From contig JAKGHH010000002.1 of the NCBI GenBank assembly GCA_022828595.1, forward strand, positions 41,944,222 to 42,008,221: DNA of 64,000 bases, in the 5' to 3' direction. Numbering within the stretch: position 1 is the first letter of the stretch; every line of letters starts with the position of its first letter. Position numbers and translations under genes: made by a program. The notes below the pieces were generated by a model, which was not told the DNA's origin, did not search any database, and saw nothing but the letters and a program-made list of their open reading frames with translations. Of the stretch, positions 35,155 to 47,400 are shown piece by piece. This DNA is from Nelumbo lutea. Its lineage: Eukaryota > Streptophyta > Magnoliopsida > Proteales > Nelumbonaceae.

Positions 35155-35425
35155 ATTTGAGACAACATTAAGGTTGTAAGGTTAATCTCCAATAACTAAA
35201 TACCCAAAGTAACAATCTATATATTTATTAGTTTAACAATTAAGACTTTTCCAACTTAGGCAAATGACAAAATAAATTTTAAAACCTCTTATTGAAACAA
35301 ATGAGTTACTTGCCTTCCACTAACTTCAAGCCATTCATTATTTCAATTTCAATCAAGAAGACTTATACAACTAAGCTTTTAGTTTGGTATTGGATTCTAG
35401 AAAGCAAGCTTGTAGCTATGAAATT
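35155..35425. repeat. Duplicated segment, copy 2 (uninterrupted)
   Basis: Relative of 33640-34330 lacking the 418-bp insertion. Confidence 0.65.
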
Positions 35426-36823
35426 ATTGGTTAGCAATACTATCAACAACAACCATAAATCATTGCATTCTGTAGTTAGGACCCCTGTTCATAGAAGACA
35501 TCATTTATTAGATTTTCATATTTTCTAGCACATTAGGGCCCTTGTTTCATTTTTGACATATCATTGCATTCTACTTAGTTATGCACTCACTTGAATAGTG
35601 GTTGAAAATTACAAATAGTATCAGATGTCAACATGTTGGAGAATCAACCTAGGTAACTTTTAGGACATGACATTTAATGAATCTCATTTGAAAACATTTA
35701 TGCTCAGTTTGGGAAGAGTACAAATGCAAATATTTACACTACAAAACCTTATGTAGTTTATTTTTAAACTGTTAAAAAGATTGTCTTATGTTCAATTTAG
35801 TGTCATAGACGTAATATTGTAATTTTATTTCTTTTTAAGATCACCCTAATATAAATACAAAGGCTGGCACCGGCAACACATCTTTTTGCTCTCTAACTTC
35901 TTCTCCTCTCTTTCTCTCTTCTCTTCTTCTCCTATCTTTAACCCTTCTCTTAGCTCTTTTCTGTTTAATATGGTAGAGTAGGTCTATTAGATCTTTGCTG
36001 AGAAATTATGCAGATTTATTGGTTAAATTTTTTATTATTTGTTTAGTTAGGGTGGTGACCACAACACACACTTGTCGGGACCGTTTAAAGTGATGTTTTT
36101 TAAGTCTTTTATTGAGTTTTTATTTTATTTTATTTTTATGTCAGCCACCCTATAAAGGCATATTAGTCATTGTACATAATTTTTTTACTTAAAGTATAAA
36201 TAACAATAAGAGGGGGCAGCTAGAACTGATTGTTCTCTCATTCTTTTCTCCATTCTCTCTTCTTCTTCTTCTCTCTTCTCACAAAACCCTCTTCTTCTTC
36301 ATTTTTTATAATTTTTGTTTCTGTAGATTTCTACTTAGTACCAAAGTAGGATTTGAGTTTTCCTATGCCTCCCATCATGCAACCCTAGATTAGCCAACAC
36401 TGTGATGAGTTAAAGGGTTGATCGAAGACCTCAAAAGTGCCCAATTTTTTTATTTTTCTGGTGGATATAAAACCCCTTGTAGTAGATCTTGGGTTGATCA
36501 TCAAAATAAGGAAGAATTGGAGAATGCGGAAGAATTTTAATTGTATTAGGACTCTTTAATTTTGACCTAGGAACGAGTGCTCTAGATTTTTTGGAGTTCT
36601 CGGTGATTTCTAAAGGGGGCAGTTCAAGTTTTAGGAATTTTTAAGGTTTTTAAAGGGAGCGACAATCTTTTCTCTTATTTCTATCGACTCCTATATAATT
36701 ATATATGTACATATAATATGGTTTTTTTTCTTAATTTAGGTTTAACTTTTTCATACTAAATGAAGATTTGAAGCTTGGAGAAAAACAATAGGTAAAAGTG
36801 CCCTCAGAACCTTGCAATGCATA
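35426..36823 (+). other. Two TATA-plus-CT-rich leader-like segments
   Basis: TATAAATACAAAGG (about 35851) and TATAAATAACAATAAG (about 36196) are each followed within 60 bp by long TCTTCTCTC-rich tracts. This arrangement resembles LTR leaders. No ORF, primer-binding site or paired repeat was identified, so the element type is unknown. Confidence 0.3.
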
Positions 36824-37115
36824 GATCATGAAAAATTACTTACAAATAAAAAAAAGCCACCCCTATTTGACTATTGAGCTTAAAGTTATGGCCCCTAAAA
36901 GTTTTTTTTTATATAAATTATAATTTGCAGCTAATGATCCATTAATCGGGCCAATGGTTCAACCACTTGGGTCAATGGTTTTTTACCAACTTAGTAATTT
37001 TTTCATTTTTCTTTCTCAATTTGTAGTAAAGCCAGATCATAATTGACATCGAGTGACAGTTTGAGCAGTTCAATCGACTAAATCAACAATGATTTGAAAA
37101 CATTATTTATATATG
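36824..37115. repeat. Dispersed AT-rich repeat, copy 3 (short)
   Basis: GATCATGAAAAATTACTTAC, GGGCCAATGGTTCAACCAC and TGATTTGAAAACATT correspond in order to the copy at 26242-26885. Confidence 0.6.
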
Positions 37116-37286
37116 GAACAGGTTGAATTTATCACATCTTTGTTTAGCCAGGTTAAATTTGGGTTGGAGATTCTTTGGATTTTGGTTTGCCTTGAACAAA
37201 AAATGCACCATAATTATATCCATTGGGTTTACAAAAAATACCCGATACCTTGACATCCCTAGATTCACTCACAATATGATATGACA

Positions 37287-37776
37287 TAGGGATGAAAATT
37301 TTCCTCATCCCTGATGGGGACCCGACTTCCCTGACCCAATGGGGTCGGGGATGGGGATTGCTTTGGCAAGGTGGGAATGGGGACGAGGATTAATAGGAAT
37401 CCCCGATCAAGGTTAAGGTTGGGAGTGGGGATTGAGGTCCCTGCCCCGTTCCTCCCTGGCATCGATTATATATATATTATTATATATGATATTATTTATA
37501 TTATTTGTATTATTTATATATATTAAAACATATTTAAAATATTATTTATATTTAAAAATTTTGATTTATTTAAAATAAATTTATTTTTTTTAAAATACCA
37601 TTATTTAAAAAATTTAAAGATTCGGGTCTCATAGGAAACTCATCTTTATTAGGGATCGAGGATTGAGAAACAACTTATATCCCAATGCAAATCAGAAACG
37701 AAGATGGAGATTAATTTTAGAATGAGGGTCGGGGATGGGGAATCCCCGCCCCGAACCCACCCCGTTGCCATTTCTA
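37287..37776. mobile_element. hAT-type MITE, 490 bp, with perfect 8-bp duplication
   Basis: ATATGACA flanks both ends exactly (37279-37286 and 37777-37784), the 8-bp duplication of hAT elements. Termini TAGGGATGAAAA and, reversed, TAGAAATGGCAAC. The arms are rich in GGGGATGGGGA words; the centre is AT-rich. It lies about 120 bp upstream of the likely CBP60 promoter elements. Confidence 0.8.
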
Positions 37777-37904
37777 ATATGACAACAAGAAACAGGTCCG
37801 TGGCCCTTACGATTCGTGGAGCTAGGATCAGCCAAGGCCTTTTGGGAATTGGGACAGCCGGACAAGGTTTATCATTAAAAACTGAAAGCAAGGCGACAGT
37901 CTAG

Positions 37905-37914
37905 TGACGTGGCA
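37905..37914 (+). promoter_or_regulatory. ABRE/bZIP-type element TGACGTGGCA
   Basis: Contains ACGTGGC (ABRE core) and TGACG, within the near-palindrome GTGACGTGGCAAGTCAC. About 540 bp upstream of the CBP60 start codon and at the upstream edge of the CpG-dense leader. Binding is inferred from the motif only. Confidence 0.4.
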
Positions 37915-37939
37915 AGTCACTTAAAAAGTTCTACAGTTC

Positions 37940-38454
37940 GTCAAATCGGACGGCGAAGATCTCGCGATCGGCGACTCGCGACGATCCTGAGCGACGACCA
38001 AGAGAAGAAAGCAAAAGATCTACTGCTACTTCAGCCGTCAAACCCAACTCTGATTCGTGTAAGAACGAAAAGACCGGAGACATTTTGCTCTCGCAGACTC
38101 GTCCACTCACATTTTCTGGGGTTGCGTCTACGAATTCTCTCCTTCACTGAAATCTTTTCGATTACAAGCTCATTCTTTTCAGGTTCTGCAATCTCTCCCT
38201 CTCCCCCCCCTCTCTCTCTCTTCCTTTACTTTTTTAATGGGGGGTATTTTTGCACTTGGATTCTAGTGAAATTTGTGAAATCCGGAGCTGAATCTATGAT
38301 TAATTTTAGATCGGCTCTGGAGGATTGGTGTGCGGCTTTGTGGGGAGTTTGATTTTTGGTGGATTGTGCAGTAAAGGAGTGGTTTACTGGTTTTGGTTTC
38401 AGATCTGTGGATTTAAGGGTTTCATTTAGAAGTTTTGTTGGGAAGTCGAGTTAA
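37940..38454 (+). promoter_or_regulatory. CBP60 core promoter/5' leader with short upstream ORFs
   Basis: 37945-38010 is dense in CpG in an otherwise CpG-poor region. 38192-38224 is a CT-rich tract of the kind common in plant leaders. Two upstream ORFs precede the main start: 38237-38266 (9 codons) and 38296-38352 (18 codons, MINFRSALEDWCAALWGV). Splice-like sites (a GTAAG near 38058; TTTTCAG at about 38174-38180; TTTCAG ending near 38401) leave a leader intron possible, which could remove the uORFs. The transcription start cannot be fixed from sequence. Confidence 0.45.
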
Positions 38455-41400
38455 ATGCAGAGGCAAACTAGGTATTTGGAGAGATCGAACACTATGAACA
38501 GGGAAAAACGCGGGCTGGACCCTAGTGAGGGTGAAGAAGGGCAACCGGAGAAGAAGCGGCCGGCTCTTGCTAGGTAATTCATTCTTCTTTTTGTGTGCTC
38601 GACTGTTCATGGCTCTTGTTACTGGTTTGCCTGGATCGTTTTAGCTCATTTGGAATTGTAATTGGTTAAGTTTCTTTCTTGTATGGGGAAAAGTACTAGT
38701 TTTGCAGAGAGAATGCAAAATTAAGAACTTCCTGTTGCAACTAACGTAGCTCGAAGAACTAATAGTTGTTTTTAGTTGAACCATATGAGTTGTTGCGGTG
38801 ATATTTTCCATTTCTGAGTGGAATTATTATTACAATCTAAAAGTGAGCGAAAAATCTAATTTAATCAAATAATCATGCTCCCTTTAGTTTAATATTTAAT
38901 CATTAAATGGTCTGTTGAATTGAGGGTTTCTGGGGATAACAAAATATCTAAACAATGAATTAGGGGTTCCTAAGAAACTCATAATGTTCTGGTACTCTGA
39001 TTACATATTGGTGTTCCTTTAATGGCATCCTCCATTTATGCACAGCCTGTTTCTTGTCATGTGTAAGATATGCCCAGGTTTATGTCGTCAGAAGTTGACG
39101 AACTTAGCTGGAATGTTGTATAGTTCGGCTAACTCTTGGGTCTGGGGAAACTGGACCTGTTTACAGTTTGGGTCCCCCGAATTTACCAACTGCCCCATGT
39201 ATAGAGCATGGTGTTTCACCTTTGGATGAGACCTACCAAGGAAATGAGCCGGGCCAAAACTTAGGACGCAGAGATTTTTATCTATCAAAAAAAAAAAGGA
39301 CGCAAAGATGATTAACCCTCTGATTTTACTGCATTTAATTGAACTTTTTCTTGATTGGTATACTTGGAGGAAAGTTTCTCCTGAAGTTAAAAGCATCTTT
39401 ACAAAAAACACCCAAATTATATGCTTATATTCCATTTGGTTAAACTGACCTTTTTGCTTGTCCATGTTTTAGTGGAGCCTCTTCAGTGGTGGGTCCTAAA
39501 TACCTAATTTTAAAACAAGGGACAGGTGGCTAGTGAGGGGGTTGCCAGTTATATGATCTTTTCATCTAACAGGAAGGACATTTTGGTTCAGTCTTGGGCC
39601 TCTTGGCATTCTCCAGCACATGGATCCATCAAGATGAACTTTGATGGATGCTCTATGAGCAACCCTGGGCCTTGAGGTATTGGAGGTGTATTCAGGATTC
39701 GGGAACCCACAAGGGACAGATCATGGTGGTCTTTTCATGGTTGGTTACGCAGACTCCATTAAGGATTAGTTTCTAGCACTGTCTATAAAAAATAACTTTG
39801 ATATTGCATATCGTGAACAACATAAATTGAAAACAACTTTTTGAGACTTGAACCTATGAATCCTTAGTAAAAAGACAATATTCAAACCAACTTTACTGAA
39901 ATACAATATAAATTCAAAGAATGTATAAGCATAATATATATTTAATTAAATCAAACTGGATCATATTGAGTCTGATATTTGATAGATTCATATTCTATCC
40001 AATTATAAGTGGACCGGATTCAAATCACCCTTAACTTGATTAAATTCAACTTGAATTTGGACAAACAAATGGGTACTGTTTGCAGCACTACCACTTATGG
40101 GGGCCTCGGATCCTTCCTTGCTTCTTGTGTTCTGAGTTGTTGTTTAGTTATACTATAAAATTGTAGCATATGGATACACTGAGCAAGATGACTCTTTAAT
40201 ACATAGAAATATCTGATTGAGAGTAAAAAGGAAAAATGGAATCAACCAAGTTTAACATAGATTCCTCATTAGAGTCCTTTATCTGCTTCTCAATCAAGTT
40301 GGCTAGTTTCTTGTGGTGTTGTTTCATGCTGTTTTTGTTTTTTGGGACATTTTATTTAGACTAACTTAAAATCTAAGAAGAAATTGTGCTCTCTTTTCCT
40401 TTTCCTTTGTGCATTCCTGTCTAGCTGGAAACTTTACTGCATCTTGCATGAATGAAAATTATACATTTTGAGGTCGAAACCCTTTCTATTTTGACATATT
40501 ATTGGCATGCAGTGTCATTGTTGAAGCTCTCAAGGTTGATAGCTTGCAGAAACTTTGTTCATCTTTGGAGCCTATTCTCCGTAGAGTTGTAAGAAAAATG
40601 AACTTATACTAGCACTTTTTATTTTCTTTATATTAGATATTTGGGATGATTTTATTTTAATACCTGATCTGTTCTACTGATATCATCATCATCTAAACCT
40701 TGTGCCAACTATATGGGGTCTGCTACACTTGGAAAAAATTATTTTCTTTGGTCCTTGTGGTTAAAGGGCCATTACCCAATGTTGGTCCCAGCTGTCTAGG
40801 GTGTTGGGAGGAATGGATTGGATGTAGACCTGACAATTTTTTTTTTTTTGCACAAAGTGGCTTTTCTCAAACTTGAACCAGCAGTCTAGTGCTTCTTCTT
40901 TTGAGATTTTACCATTGTATCAAGCTGTATTCTATTGTATATTTACATATGTCACATGCTCAACTGAAGATTCTCTGGTATTTTTTTATGATTTGCAATT
41001 ACAATGGTTGATGCATGTTATTTCACTTGAATGTTGAACTTGCTTTTTCTTTTTATTTTTTCTTGTTTTTTAATCCTAACAAAGTTGGTGTGAATAATAT
41101 TGATTGAAATCCTATGGGTCATCCTGAAAATTTCAATTTATCATGGCTGTCGATTACCTATTATATTAGTAGTTAATACGTGCTATGCATGAATATTTAA
41201 TCTCACCAATGGCTTTTTAGATGCATGGGGCTATGTTATTGATCACATTTTGATGTGGAAACAGAGCATTGCAATTCTCTGTGATACATCTGTTGACTGT
41301 ACCACAGTATAAGCTCCAATTAAAATGCATAAGGCTAGTTTTGTCCCCGGTAAGGAGATGTGTGAAGTGATTATTTGTATTATTGCCTAATAAGGGCATA

Positions 41401-44400
41401 ATTGTCATTTTATATTCCTTAATATAAAAGGGGGCTTCCTAGTTGACAGAGCCATTCTAGCTTACAGTCCATCCTTTCTACCCAAGATTTCTCTCTCTTC
41501 TCTTCTTTTCTCTCTCCTTTTTTTCTCTCTCTGCTTTATCTCCATATTAGATTATTGATTCAAAAGTTGGCATTGGAGAAACACCTGCCAAATCTCAAGA
41601 AGACTTGGGGAGATTGCAGACCTAGCAGAGATATGATGGCATAAACACACTGTTGAATGATGTCAGCATGCCATGTGGACAGCATAAACCCTTGGGATGA
41701 AGACTCTAGATTACAGTAAGGCTGATTGATGGGTTTTGATACAATATCTAAGGCATGGGCTTGATTTCCTCTTTTACAGAGAAATCAGAAAAAAATACAG
41801 TTCTCATGTTTTTGATTTATATGCATGATTGGAGAAGGTTTTATGTATCTAGCTTGAAGCTTTTGATCCATAATGCCTTTTTGGAGATGTAGAAGCTTAT
41901 TTAACTTGATTATATGGTATTTGAAATTCTGAAGAAATTTCCATAGTCCTATATTGCCTCCAGCCTAGTTTTTTTCTTTCTTTGGAATGTACTTGTTTGT
42001 GAAACAAATGTGCTTTGTTTCTAGTGAAGGCAGCCAATAATTGTGACCTTGAATGAAATTTGTTTGGTGATGTCTTTTTTTGTTATTATTGATTCTAGTG
42101 TGTTGGTCTCTTTTGTCTTTGTGGGAGCTTGTTCAGAAAACGTGCTTGTTGATAGTCTTAATTATCCTTTAGTTTTATTATTATTCTTTGTTTTATTCAT
42201 TGGTTATGGCGGAAGGAGTGTTTTTTTGATTTTCAGTCTAGAGTGTTTATGTAATGAGATATTTATATAAATGAAAGGGTGCCCACCTAGATCAGTTCAT
42301 TTTTTCTCCCCTACACTTTTTTCTCTTCTCTTCTTTCTGCCATCTCTTTCTTGGTTAAATTGCTACAGCTTTATTCTGTTTTTGGCTTTTGGAGATTCTA
42401 GAAGATATTTTAAGGAAGATTAAATTGTTCTTGAACTAGAAAAACAAGATGGTATCAGAGCAAGGATAGTCAGATGATGATGAAGATGTTGATAATGATT
42501 AGATCTTAAATTGCTAATGTTCAAACTTTAATTGTTAGGTTTTGCTAATGTTGCTCAGTCATTCATCCGAATAAAAGATATTTTTAAAAGACAATTAAAA
42601 TTATAAAATTTCTTTTTTTTTTTTTTGTAGGGATTAAGAATTTAAGATCATAACATGGATTTGTTTGGGCTTGCCTCAAGGGGCTTGGTACAAAGGTGGC
42701 TCGCAGAATCAGAAACGCATAATGTTTAACATAACATTACCTTAGCTATTTCAAGTAATGCAATTAGGGAAAGAATAAAGAGATTGAGAGTTTTACATGC
42801 TTGAATATGTTTTATATATTTTATTTTATTTTTAAATTTTCATTTTAAATATATTTTACATGTTATGTATATATGTTTTAATTTGAGCTAATATGTTTTC
42901 TTAAAACTTTTATTTTAAAATTTAAGTTTATATGTTTAATAACTTTAATTAATATTATGCTTAATATTTTTTTTGATTTTTTTTTTATTTTTTTTTTCAT
43001 ATTGTGCCTTGCCTTGTGCCTTGCACTTCAGACACAATGCCCCTTGCGCTTTTAAAACACTGGTTTCATAGGAGGAGAGGAGTTTACAAGAAAATCTTTT
43101 AAAGAATCGGAATAGAGATTTAAGATGCCAGTATTAAATAATAATGCCAATGAAGCCTCAGAAGAAAAATTTTCAAGAAATGAAGATAATAATCATGGTT
43201 ATATGAATTTTTCGGGACAGGGATTGTCAATGAAGAAGGTGGTGTGTTGGTTAGTGACCATATTTTTGAAAGGAATTCAGTGATGGAGCTGGAGAGGATT
43301 AATGATATGCCAAAGGAGTTGAAGATAGAAAGGAGGAACTCTCTTGCGGTGAGAAGATTGGAGAAAACATCAAAATGTGTTGGTTTCAAAAGTATTTGCT
43401 GGATTAAAAGGGGGCTTATTTGGGATCAGTTTGAATAAAAAGGCGATGAAATCAAAGAAAGCTCTTAAGAAGTAGAGAGGTCTTTGGTTTTTTTTTTTTT
43501 TTTAACTGTTATCCTCTTTGGAATTTCTTGTGGTTGGTTTTGGTTGTTTGGGTTTGATGGCCTGGCTTGGTCATCTTTATTGTTTGTTTTGTTGGTTAAA
43601 GAGCCTGTGGCTTGTTTAGTCTATTTTCTTCATATTGTTTTGATCTTGGTTGAATTGGAGTTTGTTTGGGGAGTTTATGAGAGTTTCTTATCTTCTCTCT
43701 CAGGCAACTTCTGGTCACCCTGCTTGTGATCTTTTTTAATAATAAATTTTATTTTATTACCCAAAAAATGTATGGATTTGATGGTTGCATTGTTGGATGA
43801 CCAAATACAAGTTGGTATGACTTATGAATCTCATTGATAATCTTTTTATTTCTTCTTTCCATCTACCACTGCTGGAGTTAATTTTAACCTAAAATTAAGC
43901 TCAGAGGTGATTTTTACTGTTGTAATAATGTAACTGTATATTGAATACTATTTGGTGATAGGGATTTGGGCATCTAGGTAGACAATCCTGTATTTAAAAG
44001 GAGCTTAATCATGAAACGTTTCTTGATATGAATTTTTATATATCAAGTTCTTCTGGTGCATCATGCTGGATTTTTTTGGGAAACTTGAAAATTTAAAGCA
44101 AGCAGCTTTATTATCAATGCATGAATGTACTGTTACTTTTGTTAATCGTAAAAATGATATTTATCCTGTTGTCCTGATGTAAACGTTGTTGCCTTTGTGG
44201 TGGTGCAATCAGTTGAGACTTGTCTTGTGCACAACTTTTTCTCTGATATCCAAGTTATGCAACAGTGAAATGGTGGGAAAGGGGATGTGTCTCTTACCAA
44301 GACTAATTCCTGTGCATCATATAGCAAATTCATGGGTGTTTTCTTTCCTAGGTGCCTGTGCCTTGGCAACTCCCATAAAATTACCAAAAAATTAAGTATA

Positions 44401-47400
44401 TAGTCACACCAGGAGACAACCTTTTGAAACAGCCTCTGCCTGGGTTCAAGTGAGGCAGACATATCAAAAGCACCTTGCCTGTGCTGCACCTTTTAGAACA
44501 CTGGATTTGCTCAGCTGCTCCCCTCACCACTTCAATTTTTTCCATCCTGGGATTTTTGAGCTCAAGTGTTGTATTGTTGACTAGGAGCAATATATGGACA
44601 TGTTAATTATCATATTCATTCTGGAATATCCAGTTGGCCTTAGATCATAAACAAGTCTTTATTATTACTTTTTTATTTTATTTTATTTTTTCTTGATAGG
44701 TAGAAGTATTTCTTTTTTTTGATGCCCCAATTTTGTACATCATTTTTTTTTTGTTTCTTATTGGGTTTTATCAAATTTAATGCTAAATAGGTCAGTGAAG
44801 AAGTGGAGCGTGCTTTGGCAAAGTTGGGCCCAGCAAGACTTAATGGAAGGTATGCGGCTCCCCTGATAGATAATCTCTCGAGAAATACATAATTTTAGTG
44901 GAGGTTGCTTTGCCTTTGGAAACAGCCCTCTGTATGTTCAGGAGTTGCATACATCTATCCCTTCCCAAACCCCACATTGGCGGGAGCCTCGTGCACTGGG
45001 CTGCCTTTTATATTCTAACACTTTTCAAAATGCCTCTTCCGCCTACACACATAAATACACATACACACACATGTGCACAAAAAGGATAGGCATAAGATAA
45101 AGGATGATGAGACAGGGACCATTAATTGATTGTTTGTTAAATTTCCATTATGATATCTTGTAACAGAACTGTAATGGTGTTTCATATTAAAAACAGCATT
45201 ATAACGGTTAAAATCTCAACAATGTTACGGCCATACTTTTGTACATTCCTATTTATGAAGTTTGAATATTATGACTGCAAGTCTGCAACCAATGTACTGA
45301 ACAAAAAGTGTAATTTTCTATAGAGGAGTGCTATTAAAGGTCTTATAACTAAATTAGATGCTTTAAGCTGTTTAGCAATGGCATTCTATAAGAAGTGGTC
45401 CAAATGGAGGATCGGGATGTCTAGTTGCTGTCTGGGTCCATAATTTGTGTTCATTGGAAGTTACTCCATAACTTGCCATCTGTTGTATTTACACTTCACA
45501 GAGGATCAGGGCTCATCATTAGATAGGTCCATCTTGGAGAGTGTCTATATAAAAAATCATCATGATGACATGAATTTTATCCATCTGATTTATGCCTTGC
45601 TCTGACAACTATCCAGATGGTTATGTTAGAACTTTCCTTGTCATTCAAATATATGCAGTACAAACACAGTCTCACAATTATGTTCAAACCTCATTTTTTC
45701 TCAGTTAATAACCATGAGAGGACCCATCGAATAATGGATCCTATCTAATGAATCTCCAACAGATGGAAAGCTATGGGGCAGAAACCAGTCTACAGGTGTA
45801 GCCCCAGACCTGAACTATTTTACCAATTAATGATGATAAATTGGCTTAAGGAGAAAGCAAGGGAATAGCTTATTAGCACACCATTTTCAGACTTCTTGGC
45901 CGGTTATGCAACTTCCTTCTAATTATTAGGCAGCCAATAACTATTTTATCTTCTGTGTTTAGTTGGAGAAAATTCCCTTTAGAGGATCATAGTAGTGAAC
46001 TAGCAGGAAAATAATGTGGAGCATGATTAAGGGCGTGGTTTGACAACATAATTGGTTTTTGTTTTTGAAAACAAAAACAACTGCCACATCAGCAAAATTA
46101 TATTGTTTTTTTTTTTCTGATGTGGCACTTTTTTGGATTAATAACTTCAGATTTCATTAAACCAGAAAATAGTTTTTTTTTATCAGTAACCAGAAAATAG
46201 AATACAAAGAGGGAGAGATAAAATCTCTTTAACTCTCCCCAAATTTAATGAAGAAGTTACAATTGAGCCCAAAATAACTGATTTCTTCCCACCCCTTATT
46301 TTGCCAAGACACCGGCAAAACCATTAGCTGTTCTTTTGACCCAATTGAATCTCACATCCATGCCTCATGTTAACCATTTAACTTTCTTCCTTTCATTACT
46401 ATAACTCCATAATCCGGCTTCTTCCTTTTGTAGCCAACCCACCACTAGTTTTGGATCTCCTTCGGTAATCAACTTGTTGATGTTCATCTCCTTTTCTCTT
46501 TGCACTCCTTCCATCAAAGCCAACATCTCAGCCCTCAATGAATCCCCAACACCAAATGGCCTTGAGAATAAACCAATGATGTTGCTTTCTAGTCAGAAGA
46601 CCTTTTCAAGATTGGGAAGTGGACCAAGTGGTGAATCTGTTAGAATTGCTTTCTAGTCAGATCTTGAACCCCCTGGAAGAAGACTCTTGGATCTGGAAGT
46701 GGAATGCAGATGGAATTTTCACTGTAAATTCTTTTGCCAGAAGACTAGCTGGTGGAGGAATTGAAAATTTTCCTGCTGCTAGAATCCGGACTCAGATTCC
46801 TCCTCTCAAAGTGAATGCGCTGCTGTGGGTGGTAGTGTTGGATAAAAACCTAACTAAACAGAATTTGGCAAAAAGAGGAATTCTGATTCAAAACATGTTT
46901 TGTGAACTGTGTGGTCAAGCAGAGGAGGACAACAATCATCTCTTCATCCATTGCCCTTTCGTGACAGGAATTTGGAACCATTTTCTCTCTTCTGAAGGTA
47001 TTTCCTGGGTCATGCCAAAACAGGTATCAGATCTGCTAAGGAGCCGGGATATGTTAGGTCTGTCAAAACTGGCTAGAAGTGTGTGGTGGGCTATCCCTGC
47101 AGCTGTAATCAGTTCCATATGGGTGGAGAGAAACAGAAGAATCTTTCAAAACAAAGAAAAGGAGGTGGACTGTCTGGTGTCTTGTGCAGTGGGAAAATTA
47201 GTGTCTTGGACTACAGGCATGAAAGGCATCCATCCTAGGGTCTTGGGGCCTCAGTTAAGGTCTATTAGTATATTTGAGTTGTAATGTAAACTGAGAGGCT
47301 GTTCTCAGCATTTTCTCCTTCCTGGGAGCTTCTTTGTATGGTTCTGATTTCAGTCAATAAATTTATCTTACCTTTTACAAGAAAGAAAAAAAAACCCACT

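Larger units (their letters stand above)
38574..40512 (+). other. CBP60 intron 1 (1.94 kb)
   Basis: GTAATT...TGCAG. Holds a micro-insertion (39263-39309) and a LINE RNase H fragment (39571-39715). The remainder is unremarkable. Confidence 0.85.
40589..44790 (+). other. CBP60 intron 2 (4.2 kb), transposon-rich
   Basis: GTAAGA...AAATAG. Contents in order: a SINE-like piece (40677-40830), LTR-like leader DNA with a primer-binding site (41395-42461), a truncated hAT MITE (42539-43062), a LINE 3' end (about 43484-43769) and an Au-SINE-like fragment (44167-44480). Confidence 0.85.

Noticed and set aside
39088..39465. 125-codon minus-strand frame in CBP60 intron 1
   Set aside because: It crosses a micro-insertion and intronic DNA antisense to the gene; no recognisable domain.
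46619..47284. 221-codon open frame inside CBP60 intron 3, as a nested host gene
   Set aside because: It carries LINE zf-RVT motifs, an A-rich tail and target duplications; it is a truncated LINE.
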